Assembly (NCBI GenBank): GCA_964479665.1
Contig: CAYZNN010000007.1
Location: 40,812-104,811, forward strand
DNA: 64,000 nucleotides
Origin: UBA2287 sp964479665
GTDB taxonomy: Bacteria > Bacteroidota > Bacteroidia > Bacteroidales > Tenuifilaceae
Direction: 5' to 3'
The notes under the pieces were generated by a model. The model was not told where the DNA came from and searched no databases. It was given only the letters and a program-made list of their open reading frames with translations. Numbering within the stretch: the first letter of the stretch is position 1; each line of letters starts with the position of its first letter. Both the position numbers and the translations under genes were made by a program. This document shows positions 27,773 through 37,700 of this stretch, in pieces.

Positions 27773-28606
27773 ATGAATCTGAGTTTGTCCATTTCTACCT
27801 GTCCCAACGACACCTTCATATTCGAGGCGCTGGTTAACAATAGAATAGACACCCATGGATTGTCGTTCAACCTGCATATGGCCGATATTGAGGAACTCAA
27901 CACTTTGGCATTGAACGGCCAAGCCGATGTGATTAAACTTAGCTATGCAGTTTATCCATGGGTTAGCGCCTCATATCAAATGCTAAATACCGGAAGCGCA
28001 TTGGGAAAAGGGGTAGGGCCCTTGGTTGTTTCAAAAAGAAAAATTTATCCCGACGAACTACACGACGCTTCGGTTGCCATTCCTGGCGAAAAGACTACAG
28101 CCAATCTGCTTTTTTCAATTTTCTTCCCCTCTGCTAAACAAAAAAGTGTTGTCCTTTTCTCCGATATCGAGGAGGCAGTGGCATCCAATGCTTTCGATGC
28201 AGGGGTTATTATTCACGAGAGCCGTTTCACATACCAAAAAAAGGGGCTGCAAAAGGTTGCCGATTTGGGTGAAATATGGGAAAAGTCGACCCAACTACCC
28301 ATACCGCTTGGTGGTATTGCCATTAGGCGAAGCCTTCCGGAAACAATAAAAAAACGGGCAGAAGCATCAATCCGCTCGAGCCTCGAATTTGCTCTCGCAA
28401 ATAGCGCCATAACAGAACCATTTGTGCGAATACATGCTCAGGAAATGGATGCTGAAACCATTTGGAAGCACATTGGTTTATATGTAAATAATTATTCGCT
28501 CAATTTGGCAAGCGAAGGTAAAAGGGCCATCGAAAAGTTATGGTCTGAATCGCATCGACTTGCTGGCGCAAGTGAGATTCAACGCCCTGCATTTCTTGAG
28601 CATTAG
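27773..28606 (+). CDS. mqnD: 1,4-dihydroxy-6-naphthoate synthase
   Basis: 277 aa. Converts cyclic dehypoxanthine futalosine to 1,4-dihydroxy-6-naphthoate in menaquinone biosynthesis. It has the periplasmic-binding-protein-like fold of MqnA/MqnD; the N-terminal STCPNDTFIFEALVNN with ADIEELN is the MqnD mark. GQADVIKLSYAVYPW and GKGVGPLVVSKR also fit. An in-frame TTG lies 6 nt upstream, but ATG at 27773 is the natural start. The gene closes a run of five plus-strand genes. Menaquinone made this way would be the main quinone for anaerobic respiration. Confidence 0.93.
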   Translation: MNLSLSISTCPNDTFIFEALVNNRIDTHGLSFNLHMADIEELNTLALNGQADVIKLSYAVYPWVSASYQMLNTGSALGKGVGPLVVSKRKIYPDELHDASVAIPGEKTTANLLFSIFFPSAKQKSVVLFSDIEEAVASNAFDAGVIIHESRFTYQKKGLQKVADLGEIWEKSTQLPIPLGGIAIRRSLPETIKKRAEASIRSSLEFALANSAITEPFVRIHAQEMDAETIWKHIGLYVNNYSLNLASEGKRAIEKLWSESHRLAGASEIQRPAFLEH

Positions 28607-28758
28607 CACCCTTTTTTGACTAACTACCGTATTTGTTTGATATTCAATTTGCATTTACTATATTGTAAGTTGAAATAATTACAAACTTTGTATTATGTTC
28701 AATTTATATTTTTCTTAACTTTAAAAATAAAATTACAGCCCAATCAAAAAAATATACC

Positions 28759-28941
28759 ATGGATTTACCCCTATTTGGAAAAAGAAAAAAGTTCATCGAA
28801 AAAATAGACGCTATTGATAATAGTTTGCATTTAGAAATTTGGGAGGAGCATTACTATTTTCTTCGCATGGAGGTGTATGTAAGAAAAAAGGAACGCTTTG
28901 TTCGCATTAGGGCAGAAAGTGTAGAAACAAAACTAGGCTAG
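28759..28941 (+). CDS. Small basic protein of unknown function
   Basis: 60 aa, highly charged (many Lys, Arg, Glu), with no membrane segment. I do not recognise it. The predicted pattern is beta strands (LHLEIWEEHYYFLRMEVYV) between basic stretches, followed by KERFVRIRAESVETKLG. It is supported as a real gene by isolation between two intergenic gaps, a clear ATG, a near-promoter (TTTG-N19-TATATTG) about 100 nt upstream, and a strong terminator 20 nt after its stop. It sits between mqnD and the superoxide dismutase genes but shares no obvious pathway. Confidence 0.65.
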   Translation: MDLPLFGKRKKFIEKIDAIDNSLHLEIWEEHYYFLRMEVYVRKKERFVRIRAESVETKLG

Positions 28942-28960
28942 TTTCTTCAATACAGTATTT

Positions 28961-28987
28961 AAAAAGCAGGTTTACCTGCTTTTTTTG
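28961..28987 (+). terminator. Intrinsic terminator after the 60-aa gene
   Basis: Inverted repeat AAAAAGCAGG / CCTGCTTTTT with a 4-nt loop and a T-run on the plus strand. Confidence 0.85.
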
Positions 28988-29074
28988 TTTTAGGCTTGGA
29001 AATGCAATATTGAACAAAAAGGTATGGCATGCGTTTTTATTTATAATCGATTTAAATAACTTAAAGTTTAAATT

Positions 29075-29677
29075 ATGGCTTTCGAATTACAAAAACTTAC
29101 GTACGACTATAAGGCTTTAGAGCCCTATATTGATGCTCAAACCATGGAGATTCACCACTCAAAGCATCATGGAGCATACACAACCAACCTAAATAATGCC
29201 ATTGCTGGCACCGAAATGGAGCGAATGAGCATTGAAGAGATAATGAAAAGCATTTCGAAGTACCCTGTTGCGGTACGCAATAATGGGGGAGGATTCTATA
29301 ACCATAACCTTTTCTGGAACCTTATGGCACCCAATGGCGGTGGCAATCCTGTTGGTAATGTTGCTAATGCTATCAACTCGCAGTTCGGGTCGTTCGAAAA
29401 TTTCAAGGAGAAATTCACTGCTTCCGCAGTTTCGCGGTTTGGTTCTGGCTGGGCATGGCTTATCGATAGGCATGGCCATCTCGAAATTTTTTCAACCCCA
29501 AACCAGGATAATCCCCTCATGGATATAGCCGATTTACAAGGCCATCCTCTTTTGGCACTTGATGTTTGGGAACACGCCTACTATTTGAAATATCAGAACC
29601 GCAGGCCCGAATACATTCAGAATTTCTGGAATGTTGTTAACTGGAACGAGGTTGAAAAGAGATTCAATTCAAGGTAA
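29075..29677 (+). CDS. Superoxide dismutase, Mn-type by sequence
   Basis: 200 aa. Dismutates superoxide to oxygen and hydrogen peroxide in the cytoplasm. Metal ligands H27, H77, D163 and H167 are in place (EIHHSKHHGAY, YNHNLFW, DVWEHAYY). The outer-sphere glutamine is Q144 in NQDNPL, with Gly in the NGGG segment, as in Mn-dependent enzymes. The next gene has the reverse arrangement, as in Fe enzymes. An intrinsic terminator follows at 29699-29725, so the two genes are probably transcribed separately. Metal use in this family can be ambiguous (cambialistic), so metal type is an inference. Confidence 0.93.
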   Translation: MAFELQKLTYDYKALEPYIDAQTMEIHHSKHHGAYTTNLNNAIAGTEMERMSIEEIMKSISKYPVAVRNNGGGFYNHNLFWNLMAPNGGGNPVGNVANAINSQFGSFENFKEKFTASAVSRFGSGWAWLIDRHGHLEIFSTPNQDNPLMDIADLQGHPLLALDVWEHAYYLKYQNRRPEYIQNFWNVVNWNEVEKRFNSR

Positions 29678-29698
29678 TCTATTATCCATTTCATTTTT

Positions 29699-29725
29699 AA
29701 GGGCCCCCAATAGGGCCCTTTTTTT
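29699..29725 (+). terminator. Intrinsic terminator between the two superoxide dismutase genes
   Basis: Stem AAGGGCCC / GGGCCCTT with a 6-nt loop (CCAATA), followed by a T-run. Confidence 0.9.
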
Positions 29726-29862
29726 ATTAAAAGGATTGCAGTGTCGCTTGAATTTTTTAATTTTATATCAAACAGCTTTGAATAGTCATTATTTGTTTAG
29801 CTATTGTTTTTTTAGGGTTGTAAATATTATTTCTTAATAAAAAACCATAAAAAATTTGAGTC

Positions 29863-30447
29863 ATGAAATACGAATTGCCCAGCTTGCCTTACCAAGCAGA
29901 TGCTCTGAGCCCAATAATAAGCGAAAAAACCATTGAGTTCCATTACGGAAAGCACCATTTGACGTATGTAAACAATTTGAATAATTTGGTTACAGGAACT
30001 CGATTCGATGGAGCAACCCTCGAAACCATTGTTAAGGAAGCCGATGGAGCCATTTTTAACAATGCTGCTCAGGTATGGAATCATACTTTTTACTTTAACA
30101 CCTTCTCACCCAATCCCAAACCATTGCCCGAAGGTGAACTGCTTCAGTCTTTGGAACGAGACTTTGCTAGCCTCAATGATTTTAAGGTAAAGTTCAGCAA
30201 TGCTGCAGTAACCCTATTCGGATCGGGATGGGCCTGGTTGGTTAAGGATGCATACGGTAATCTTCAAATTATTCAGGAATCGAACGCAGGGAATCCATTG
30301 AGGCAGGGACTTATACCGCTACTTACTTTCGACGTTTGGGAACATGCATACTACCTCGATTACCAGAACCTTCGGGTCAAGCATATTGAGGCGCTTTGGC
30401 AAATTGTCGACTGGTCTGTAATTGAAACTCGTTTTATGCAATTATAA
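29863..30447 (+). CDS. Superoxide dismutase, Fe-type by sequence
   Basis: 194 aa. Ligands H27, H74, D157 and H161 (HYGKHH, WNHTFYF, DVWEHAYY). The outer-sphere glutamine is Q70 in AAQVWNH, and the NQD position of the Mn type is NAGNPL, which is the Fe-SOD pattern. The pair therefore provides one Mn-type and one Fe-type enzyme, likely letting the cell keep superoxide defence when iron is scarce. It lies 185 nt after the first gene and behind a terminator. Sequence identity between the two is modest, so this is an old pair rather than a recent tandem copy. Confidence 0.93.
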   Translation: MKYELPSLPYQADALSPIISEKTIEFHYGKHHLTYVNNLNNLVTGTRFDGATLETIVKEADGAIFNNAAQVWNHTFYFNTFSPNPKPLPEGELLQSLERDFASLNDFKVKFSNAAVTLFGSGWAWLVKDAYGNLQIIQESNAGNPLRQGLIPLLTFDVWEHAYYLDYQNLRVKHIEALWQIVDWSVIETRFMQL

Positions 30448-30499
30448 AAAAATGACGTAAAGTTAACGGCTATTAAATTTGCATTAAGAAGTGAAAACT

Positions 30500-30622
30500 T
30501 GACCACAAAGGGCACTAAGCATTGCTCAAAACACACAAAGTAAAACATATAGAACTTAAACTTTGTGTTTCTTTGTGCTCGCTTTGTGGTTCTGCCTGTT
30601 CATCAGGCAGGCTTAGTGGTTA
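30500..30622. repeat. Degenerate inverted-repeat element in a gene-free gap
   Basis: The gap 30448-30767 (320 bp) holds no gene. It contains several copies of CACAAAG in one direction (such as GACCACAAAGG, ACACAAAG) and of CTTTGTG in the other (ACTTTGTGTTTCTTTGTG, CTTTGTGG), plus a hairpin CTGCCTG-TTCAT-CAGGCAG (30592-30610) and a final TTAGTGGTT. The two halves are imperfect reverse complements. It looks like a dispersed intergenic repeat of the kind found in Bacteroidota, or a large terminator for the flanking convergent genes. Confidence 0.6.
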
Positions 30623-30767
30623 AAAAATAGTTGAAGTACCAATAATCACTAACTAAACGACATTGAATTGAAAGTACTGAGGTTTCAAACTCAGGATGGC
30701 CGAAAGTATTAATGTAGCTGAATAAAAGAATTCCAATAAGAATAATGGTATTAATTGCTAAGTAGGT

Positions 30768-31745
30768 TTAAAATACCGGACAAGGTATTGCTCTCCAACG
30801 CTTCTTCGTTTTCACAGTAAAGGTATAAGAGAATGCCACTTCGTGCGAACCCCCGGAGGCAAATCCGAGTTTGGAGACCGTGAAGTCGTAGCTGTAGGCT
30901 ACGCTTAGTTGCTCGTATCGGTAGCCAAAAAGGAACGCTACAGCATCGCTGCCAGAGTATTTGCGGCCAAGGGGTATGCCACGGTACCATGTTCCAAACA
31001 GGAAGGGCTGGCGGTACCAGTAAAGTCCCAAATCGGCCTGGCGGTAATCGCCCTGAACCTTCACGTTATAAGCAGCAGTAATGCTTTCTTCAATAGGGCG
31101 GAGAATGAAACCCCGAAGAACTATACGTACCCCACCGTATGCGGAAAACTTATAGGGTGTACGTGCGTCGTCGCCAAAGAAGGTTCGTTCGGGCTTGAGC
31201 ATGTGATCCCAAGTAACGCCAGCCCAAATATTATCTGTATATGCCAGCAGCGATGTGGAAACATCAATATCGCGAATAGCATCCTTTCCGGGGCGTTGCA
31301 CAGAGGTTGGGGGCATTGGGTCGGAGGTTAGCTGGTCGCCAAAAATTAGGCGCGACCAATCGAGTCCTTGTTGGGTATAGTAGAACCCCACTCCGGGGCG
31401 GATGTGCCAATCGGGGGAGGGGGTGATGTCGTAACTGTAAACAATGCCCAATAGAGTGGTTCCCATACGGCCATCGCCGGCAATGTCGCCTACGGCAAGA
31501 AGTCCGAGGCCGCTTTTAAAGTTCACAAAGTTGTGGTCGTATGAGAAGCTGAAAGATTGAAAAGTGCCAGGAACGGCAGCCCACTGGTTACGGTAGTTGC
31601 CCGCAACCCTATGCCCCAAGGTACCTCCAGCATAGGATGGTGCCAGATACAAGGGGCTAGCGTAAAACTGAGTGAACTGGGGGTCCTGTGCCCAAATAAA
31701 TTTGGATATCAGGAGAGAAAGGAGTATGATGAAAAATTGCTTCAT
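30768..31745 (-). CDS. PorP/SprF-family T9SS-associated outer-membrane protein
   Basis: 325 aa. Signal peptide ending at KFIWAQ, then the family start DPQFTQFYASPLYLAPSYAGG, which is typical of PorP/SprF proteins, with NYRNQWAAVPG and SYDHNF close behind; the remaining sequence is beta-barrel-like. SprF is needed for secretion of the adhesin SprB in Flavobacterium, and such genes sit directly after genes for proteins with a type B sorting tail. Here the PKD protein ends 18 nt upstream and has that tail, so this is very probably its dedicated partner. The pair is probably one transcript. Confidence 0.92.
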   Translation of the reverse strand: MKQFFIILLSLLISKFIWAQDPQFTQFYASPLYLAPSYAGGTLGHRVAGNYRNQWAAVPGTFQSFSFSYDHNFVNFKSGLGLLAVGDIAGDGRMGTTLLGIVYSYDITPSPDWHIRPGVGFYYTQQGLDWSRLIFGDQLTSDPMPPTSVQRPGKDAIRDIDVSTSLLAYTDNIWAGVTWDHMLKPERTFFGDDARTPYKFSAYGGVRIVLRGFILRPIEESITAAYNVKVQGDYRQADLGLYWYRQPFLFGTWYRGIPLGRKYSGSDAVAFLFGYRYEQLSVAYSYDFTVSKLGFASGGSHEVAFSYTFTVKTKKRWRAIPCPVF

Positions 31746-31763
31746 GGTTTCAAAATTCTTCGT

Positions 31764-34700
31764 TTACCTAAGTAGTGTAACATTGCCCCTCAGGTCGAAT
31801 AGTTTGCCGTCGGCAAATTTGCCAACTGCTCTCCAAACATAAACATCCTGTGGGCATAGCTTGCCGTTAAAGTAGCCATCCCAGCCAATGCGTACGTTGT
31901 TGCTTTGAAATATTTGTTCCCCCCAACGATTGAATATTAGAAGTTTGTAGTCGATTACACCATCCCAAACAGGGTGGAATACTTCGTTCTTGTAGTCAAC
32001 CTCATCGTATACCCCGCCATTAGGCCCAGCCGTATTGGGGACAAATGCGTTGGGAAACCGAATTCTTCCCGAGCCCTCAACCCAAACTGCTGGGAAAACG
32101 GATGTAGTATCGGAGCAACCGTACTCGGTAAAGGCATAAAGCGTTACCCTATATTCCCCTAAGTCTCTGTATAAGTGGATAGGATCCCGTTCGGTGTAGA
32201 AAGTGCCATCGCCAACATCCCAGAGGTACGAATGCCCGTATTGGCTTGTGTTATAGAAGTGAACCCATGCGTCGGGGAGCAGCACTTTAATGGGTGCAAC
32301 TGCAAAACTTGCAATTGGATTCTGGTAAACTCTATACACACGATAAAAGTGCTTCTCGCCTCCATCTCCATAAACTGTAAGTTTTACGTTATAGTATCCT
32401 GGTTCGGTGAAGGTATGGTTCGGTTCGAAATCGGTAGAAGTAGTTCCATCTCCAAAATCCCAAAGGTACGAATTTCCATATAGAGAATTGTTTATAAAGT
32501 ATACTTCCAGCGGTGCGCACGAAGCATATGTTTCTGATTCGAATAGCGAAATAGGTTCGGGGGGTAAAAGGGTAGCATTGCTAGAGAAATTTGAGGAGCA
32601 ATTTGTATTGGCCACTTCAAGGGAAACTTGGTATTGGAAATTGTTTCCTATGGGCCCCCATGTTTCATAAGTATGGCTAACGGGTTCCATGGCATTCGAT
32701 CCAAAGCCATCGCCAAAGTGCCATGTATAGTTCCAGTCGGGCGAAGCGGGGTAAGTTAAATTCTCAATACCAAAAGTGGCATCGGGGAAGATTTTTAGGG
32801 GTGGATTAACAACAAACGATGCTACGGGTGCCGCATAAACAGTAAGGGGTCGAGTTGCTTGATCAACGCATCCATACTCTGAGTACGCAGTTAAAACAAC
32901 GTTAAACACCCTGTCGGTGGTACTTGTGTTAACAAAACGATGGATAGGGTTTGTACCGCTCAACGAAGTGCCATCGTCGAAATTCCAGTTGTAACTCCAC
33001 CCATTTTGGGTTGTATTCTGAAGATTAACAACAAATGGGTTGCATGCTGCATCGCCCGGATCGAAATGGAATGAGGCCCTAACTTCTGGATAAGCATATA
33101 CGAATTGCCCCGAAATGTCTTCGCAACCATATTCACTCATGGTATTAAGCGTAACGTAAAAGGGTGCTATGGTATTAGTTAGGTTAGAGAATGCGTGGGT
33201 TACATTATCCTTCAGGTGGGTAATGTGAGGTAAACTACCATCTCCAAAATTGTAGGTGTATGTTAAATTGGTTCCAAGTGAAAGATTCTCAAACTCAGCA
33301 TCGAAGGGTGAACAATCGATGTATTCCCCCACAACACGAACCAGCGATTCGGGTTTGGGGTATACAGTTATATTTCTCGAAATCGAATCGATACAACCAT
33401 GCATAGAGGTAGCTTTAAGCTTAACATTAAATACTTGGTTAAGCGTAAATGAAGAGTTGCTAAATGTTATACTAGGATCGGAAAGGATTGAGTTAGTTCC
33501 ATTGCCAAAACTCCATAAAAAGGTTGCATTGTTTTGGTATGCGTTGGTGAGGTTCATAAAGTCTACCGGATGCGGATGGCAACCCTCAAAGTCGGCACTG
33601 AAATCGGGATGAATATGGGGGTATACAGTAACTTCGCGTGTTGATGTGCTGCTGCACGTCGGATCGCCAATATAGCGAGTAGTTAAACTTACGGTTGGTG
33701 TGAAAATGTCGAGTGGATCCAAACTATTTACGAATGTAATTGTGCCCGGTTGTGCTTGGTTGTCAATGGGTAGCCCATTGCCAAAATCCCATTCGTAGGT
33801 GTATGCTGAACTAACGGAAGCATTGTTAAAGTCCACAAATAATGGGGTGCAACCTTCAACGTTTTGAAGCGTAAACAGCGACTCTACTAATGGGTAAACT
33901 CTTACGCTTCTCGACGATACTGAACGGCAACCATGCACATTTGTAGCTAATAAGGAAACGTTAAAGTCCTGAAAGTTCTCTCTGCTCGGGTGTGAGAATA
34001 TCCAGCTGGGTGAATCGTCGATGGTTGTATTCCCGTCGCCAAAACTCCAAAGGTAAGTTGCATTACCAGTACTGTTATTGGTAAAAGTAACGGGTAGTGG
34101 GTTACAGCCCCTGTCGGTACTCACATCGAATAATGAAACAACCCTTGGGTTAACAACAATAGTGCTTGTAAAAATATCTTGGCATCCAGTAACCTCATCC
34201 AGCGCAGTCATGGATATGGTATAAGTTAGAATGTCGTTGTCTGTTGGGTTGTCGAATACTTGGATAAACGGATCCTTATTGTTTGTAACCGCAGTTTGCC
34301 CCATATGCCCAAAGTCCCAATCGTAACGGGTACCATTAAGGGAACTGTTTTCGAATATTACATTGTAAGGTGTACAAACCGAATCGAACCGGAAAGCGAA
34401 ATGCGACTCAACTTTGGGGTAAACAGTAACTGGTATAACTTGCTGGTTTGTACAGCCATTGGGATTTATGGCTGTTAGTGTAACATCGAAAATTCTATTT
34501 ACAGCACTTCGGTTCACAAAGGTGTGGGTTACATTTTCCTCATTGTCAATAGTGTAGCTTTGTCCGTCGTCGTAATCCCAGTCGAATATTAAGCTACCAC
34601 CCGTTGAGTTGTTGCTAAATGTAATCTCCAGATCGGAACAGCCAATAATTGTTGTCGCATTGAATTGAGCTACTACATGTGGGTAAATTTGAAGATTGCG

Positions 34701-37700
34701 TGAAAATGTTTCACGACATACTCCTCCTGCATTGGTAACCTCAAGGGTAATGGTGTAATTGGTTATATTATCGGGGTCGGGGTTACTGAATACTCTTGAA
34801 AATGGATTCCCATTGGGCAGCGTTTCATTGGGTATGGCACCGCCAAAGTCCCAATTATACTCAGTTGCCCCCACACTCGAGGGGTAAAAAGTAACCGGGA
34901 ATGGAGAGCATATAGTTGCCTGTTCGAAAGTAAACCCTGCCGTAAGCCTTGGGTGCACCGTTATAGGAACCGATACCTGATGCGAACAGCCGTAGGTAGT
35001 TGAGGCGGTTAATATAGTAGTATAGGTTACAGGATTAGAAGGATCGTTATTGTAAAATGTATGCAAGGGGGCTACTTCTGTAGAGGTTCCGCCATCGCCA
35101 AAATTCCAGAAAAGGAAATCGGGAGGTGAGGCAGAGTTGGTAAGTACGCTGTTACTTGTAAACGTAACCTCAAATGGGTCGCAGCCGGTTTGTCCCGGAA
35201 CTAGCGAAATGGCAGCGGTAACTTCTGGGTAAACGGTAATGGTGTGAGTAGCCTCCTCAAAACATCCCATGTGGTTTTCTACACGTAGTTTCGAAAGGTA
35301 ATCGATTACAACACCCGTTTGGTTTGTAAGCGTTTGTGGGAAAGTTACTGCTTGGGTAATGGATGTATTGTTAATTTCGTAGGCACCATTCCCATCGAAA
35401 TCCCATCGGTAGGCAGTAATGCCCGGATGCTTCATTACCTCAACTACAAACGGGTGGGGCGAGCAGCCAGCGTAGCTGTTTACTGCAAAAGAAGCATCGA
35501 TATATGGATAAACAGTTACAGTGCCTGTAGCTACATCGAAGCAGCCATATTCTGATGTGGCTACAAGAGTAACGTTATAATTAGCATCGGCCCCCGATAG
35601 GTTGCTGAAAGTGTGGTTTGGGCTCTGCTGCACCGATGTGCCTCCATCGCCAAAACTCCAGTTCCAAAATACCGTGTTGGCCTTCGATTGGTCGATAAAC
35701 GTTACAGGGTGCGGGTTGCAACCGGCACTTACATTGGGTATGAATGCTGCAGTAACCGATGGGTAAATGGTTATATCTCTTTCTAGGATATCGATACAAT
35801 TTCCTTCGTTGGTAACCTCTAGCCTAAGGGTTCTTGTAACAGGAATTAATCCATCGTTTATGTATATGTGAGTATGGTCGGCGGTTGTGGGCGAGTTGGG
35901 AGTACCATCGCCGTATACCCAAAGGGTGCTTACTATTCCACCTGTAGAATTATTATCGATATTTACGGTTAGTGGTGAGCAGCCTTCCGATGGAAGTACG
36001 GCAAAATCGGCTCGAAGCCGCGAGTAAACTGTAACATCAGCTGAAAGCGAGTCAGCGCATCCCCACGGATTAATAACTTTTAGTTTAACTGGATAAACCT
36101 GCGGGAAATCGGTTTGATTGTTATATGTATGGGTAGGATTAAAGGCTGACGAACCGGCACCATCGCCAAAGGTCCAGCTATACGAATTGGTGGGTGGGTT
36201 GTGAGGAATAGTAAGGTTTTGGAATATAACCTCGGTAAGGTTGCATACCACTGGGTTTGAAATGGTAAAATTGGCATCGACCTGTGGATAAACAGTAACC
36301 GTTCGGCTAAGGGTTTTCAGGCAGCCCTGCTGGTTTTGCAATATAAGTTCAATGGTGTAGGTTATGGGTGCAGTACCTGTATTTACAAGGTTTAGGGTAT
36401 GGTTTGCTCCTGTAGTTTGGTACTCAACTCCGTTTAGTCGCCACGAATAGAACCTATCATCGCCAACCGAGAGGTTGGTAACGTTAACCTCGAGAGGAGC
36501 ACAACCTGCTGCCTTGTCGAGCGTAAAGTTTATATCGAAAAATGAGTAAACAGTAACCGTTGAAAAGGCCGTATCTCTACACCCGAAGGGTGATATGGCT
36601 TCGAGAGAAACTACATAGGTAGTATCGCGTGGAACCGGGTTGTGAAATATGTGCAAAGGGCTATTAGCATCAGAACTCTGCTGGTCGCCAAAATTCCATA
36701 GGTAGGTATCAACCGTGTTAGTGCTTGAGGTATTGGTAAATTGCACAGCTAACGGGTTGCAGCCCTGGGTAACATCTTGAGTGAAAGAAGAACCAATGGA
36801 TGGGTAAACCACAATTGTTTTTGTGTAGATAGAACTGCAGAAGTCGGCATTCTTCAAAAGTAACGTTATGGTGTACTCAATGGGTGCATTGGTGTTATTC
36901 TGGAATGTATGTGAAAAAGTAAATGGGTTGGGAGGTGGAGGAATTAATAGTGTTGCCGGGTCGTTATCCCAGAGCCTATAGGCAGAACCGTCGCCCATGT
37001 CGTATTGCCATGAGTAGCCACCAAGCGACTGGTCGTTAAAGGTTACGGTTAATGGGGCGCACCCCGATACTTTATCGCTTGTAAAAAAGGCATTGATTGG
37101 GGTTGAAACTAGCACATTCACAAGAGCCGAGTCGGTCATGTTGCAAGCTCCCGAAACAACCACCTTGTACTGTGTATTAACTGTAGGGTTAGCAAACGGC
37201 ATCTGGCTATTGGGGTCGCTAAGGGTTGTGGCTGGCGACCAAGTAAAATTGGTGCCTCCAACCGCAAAAAGTTGAACTGGCGTACCGTGGCAGGTTTTTA
37301 GTATTGTAGAGCCCGTACCGGCAACCACCGCTGCTACCTCTAATACATTATAATCCGAAAAGTACCCGTAAAAGCAAGTAGTTCCTGCTCCACCATTAAC
37401 AATACCAAGGTGGAAAATATCTTTTGTGTTCGAAATTAAATGTTGCCCAACGGCCACCTGAGCAGTAGTGTATCCCGTTGCTCCTAAAAACCTAGCAACA
37501 CGCCATTGCGTGCCGGGCACCGGTTGGAACGATGCCGGATTAATTAAATCGTTTCGTACAACGCCATCAAACAGGAAGCCATCCTCTGCACCATCGCGCA
37601 CCATCATGGTGAGAAAGAACTGCTGGTCGTTCGATCGGGTAAAGGCAACCTGTGTACTTCCGGTGCATATGTCGATGGGAGGTAAAAGGGCCATGCCCTG

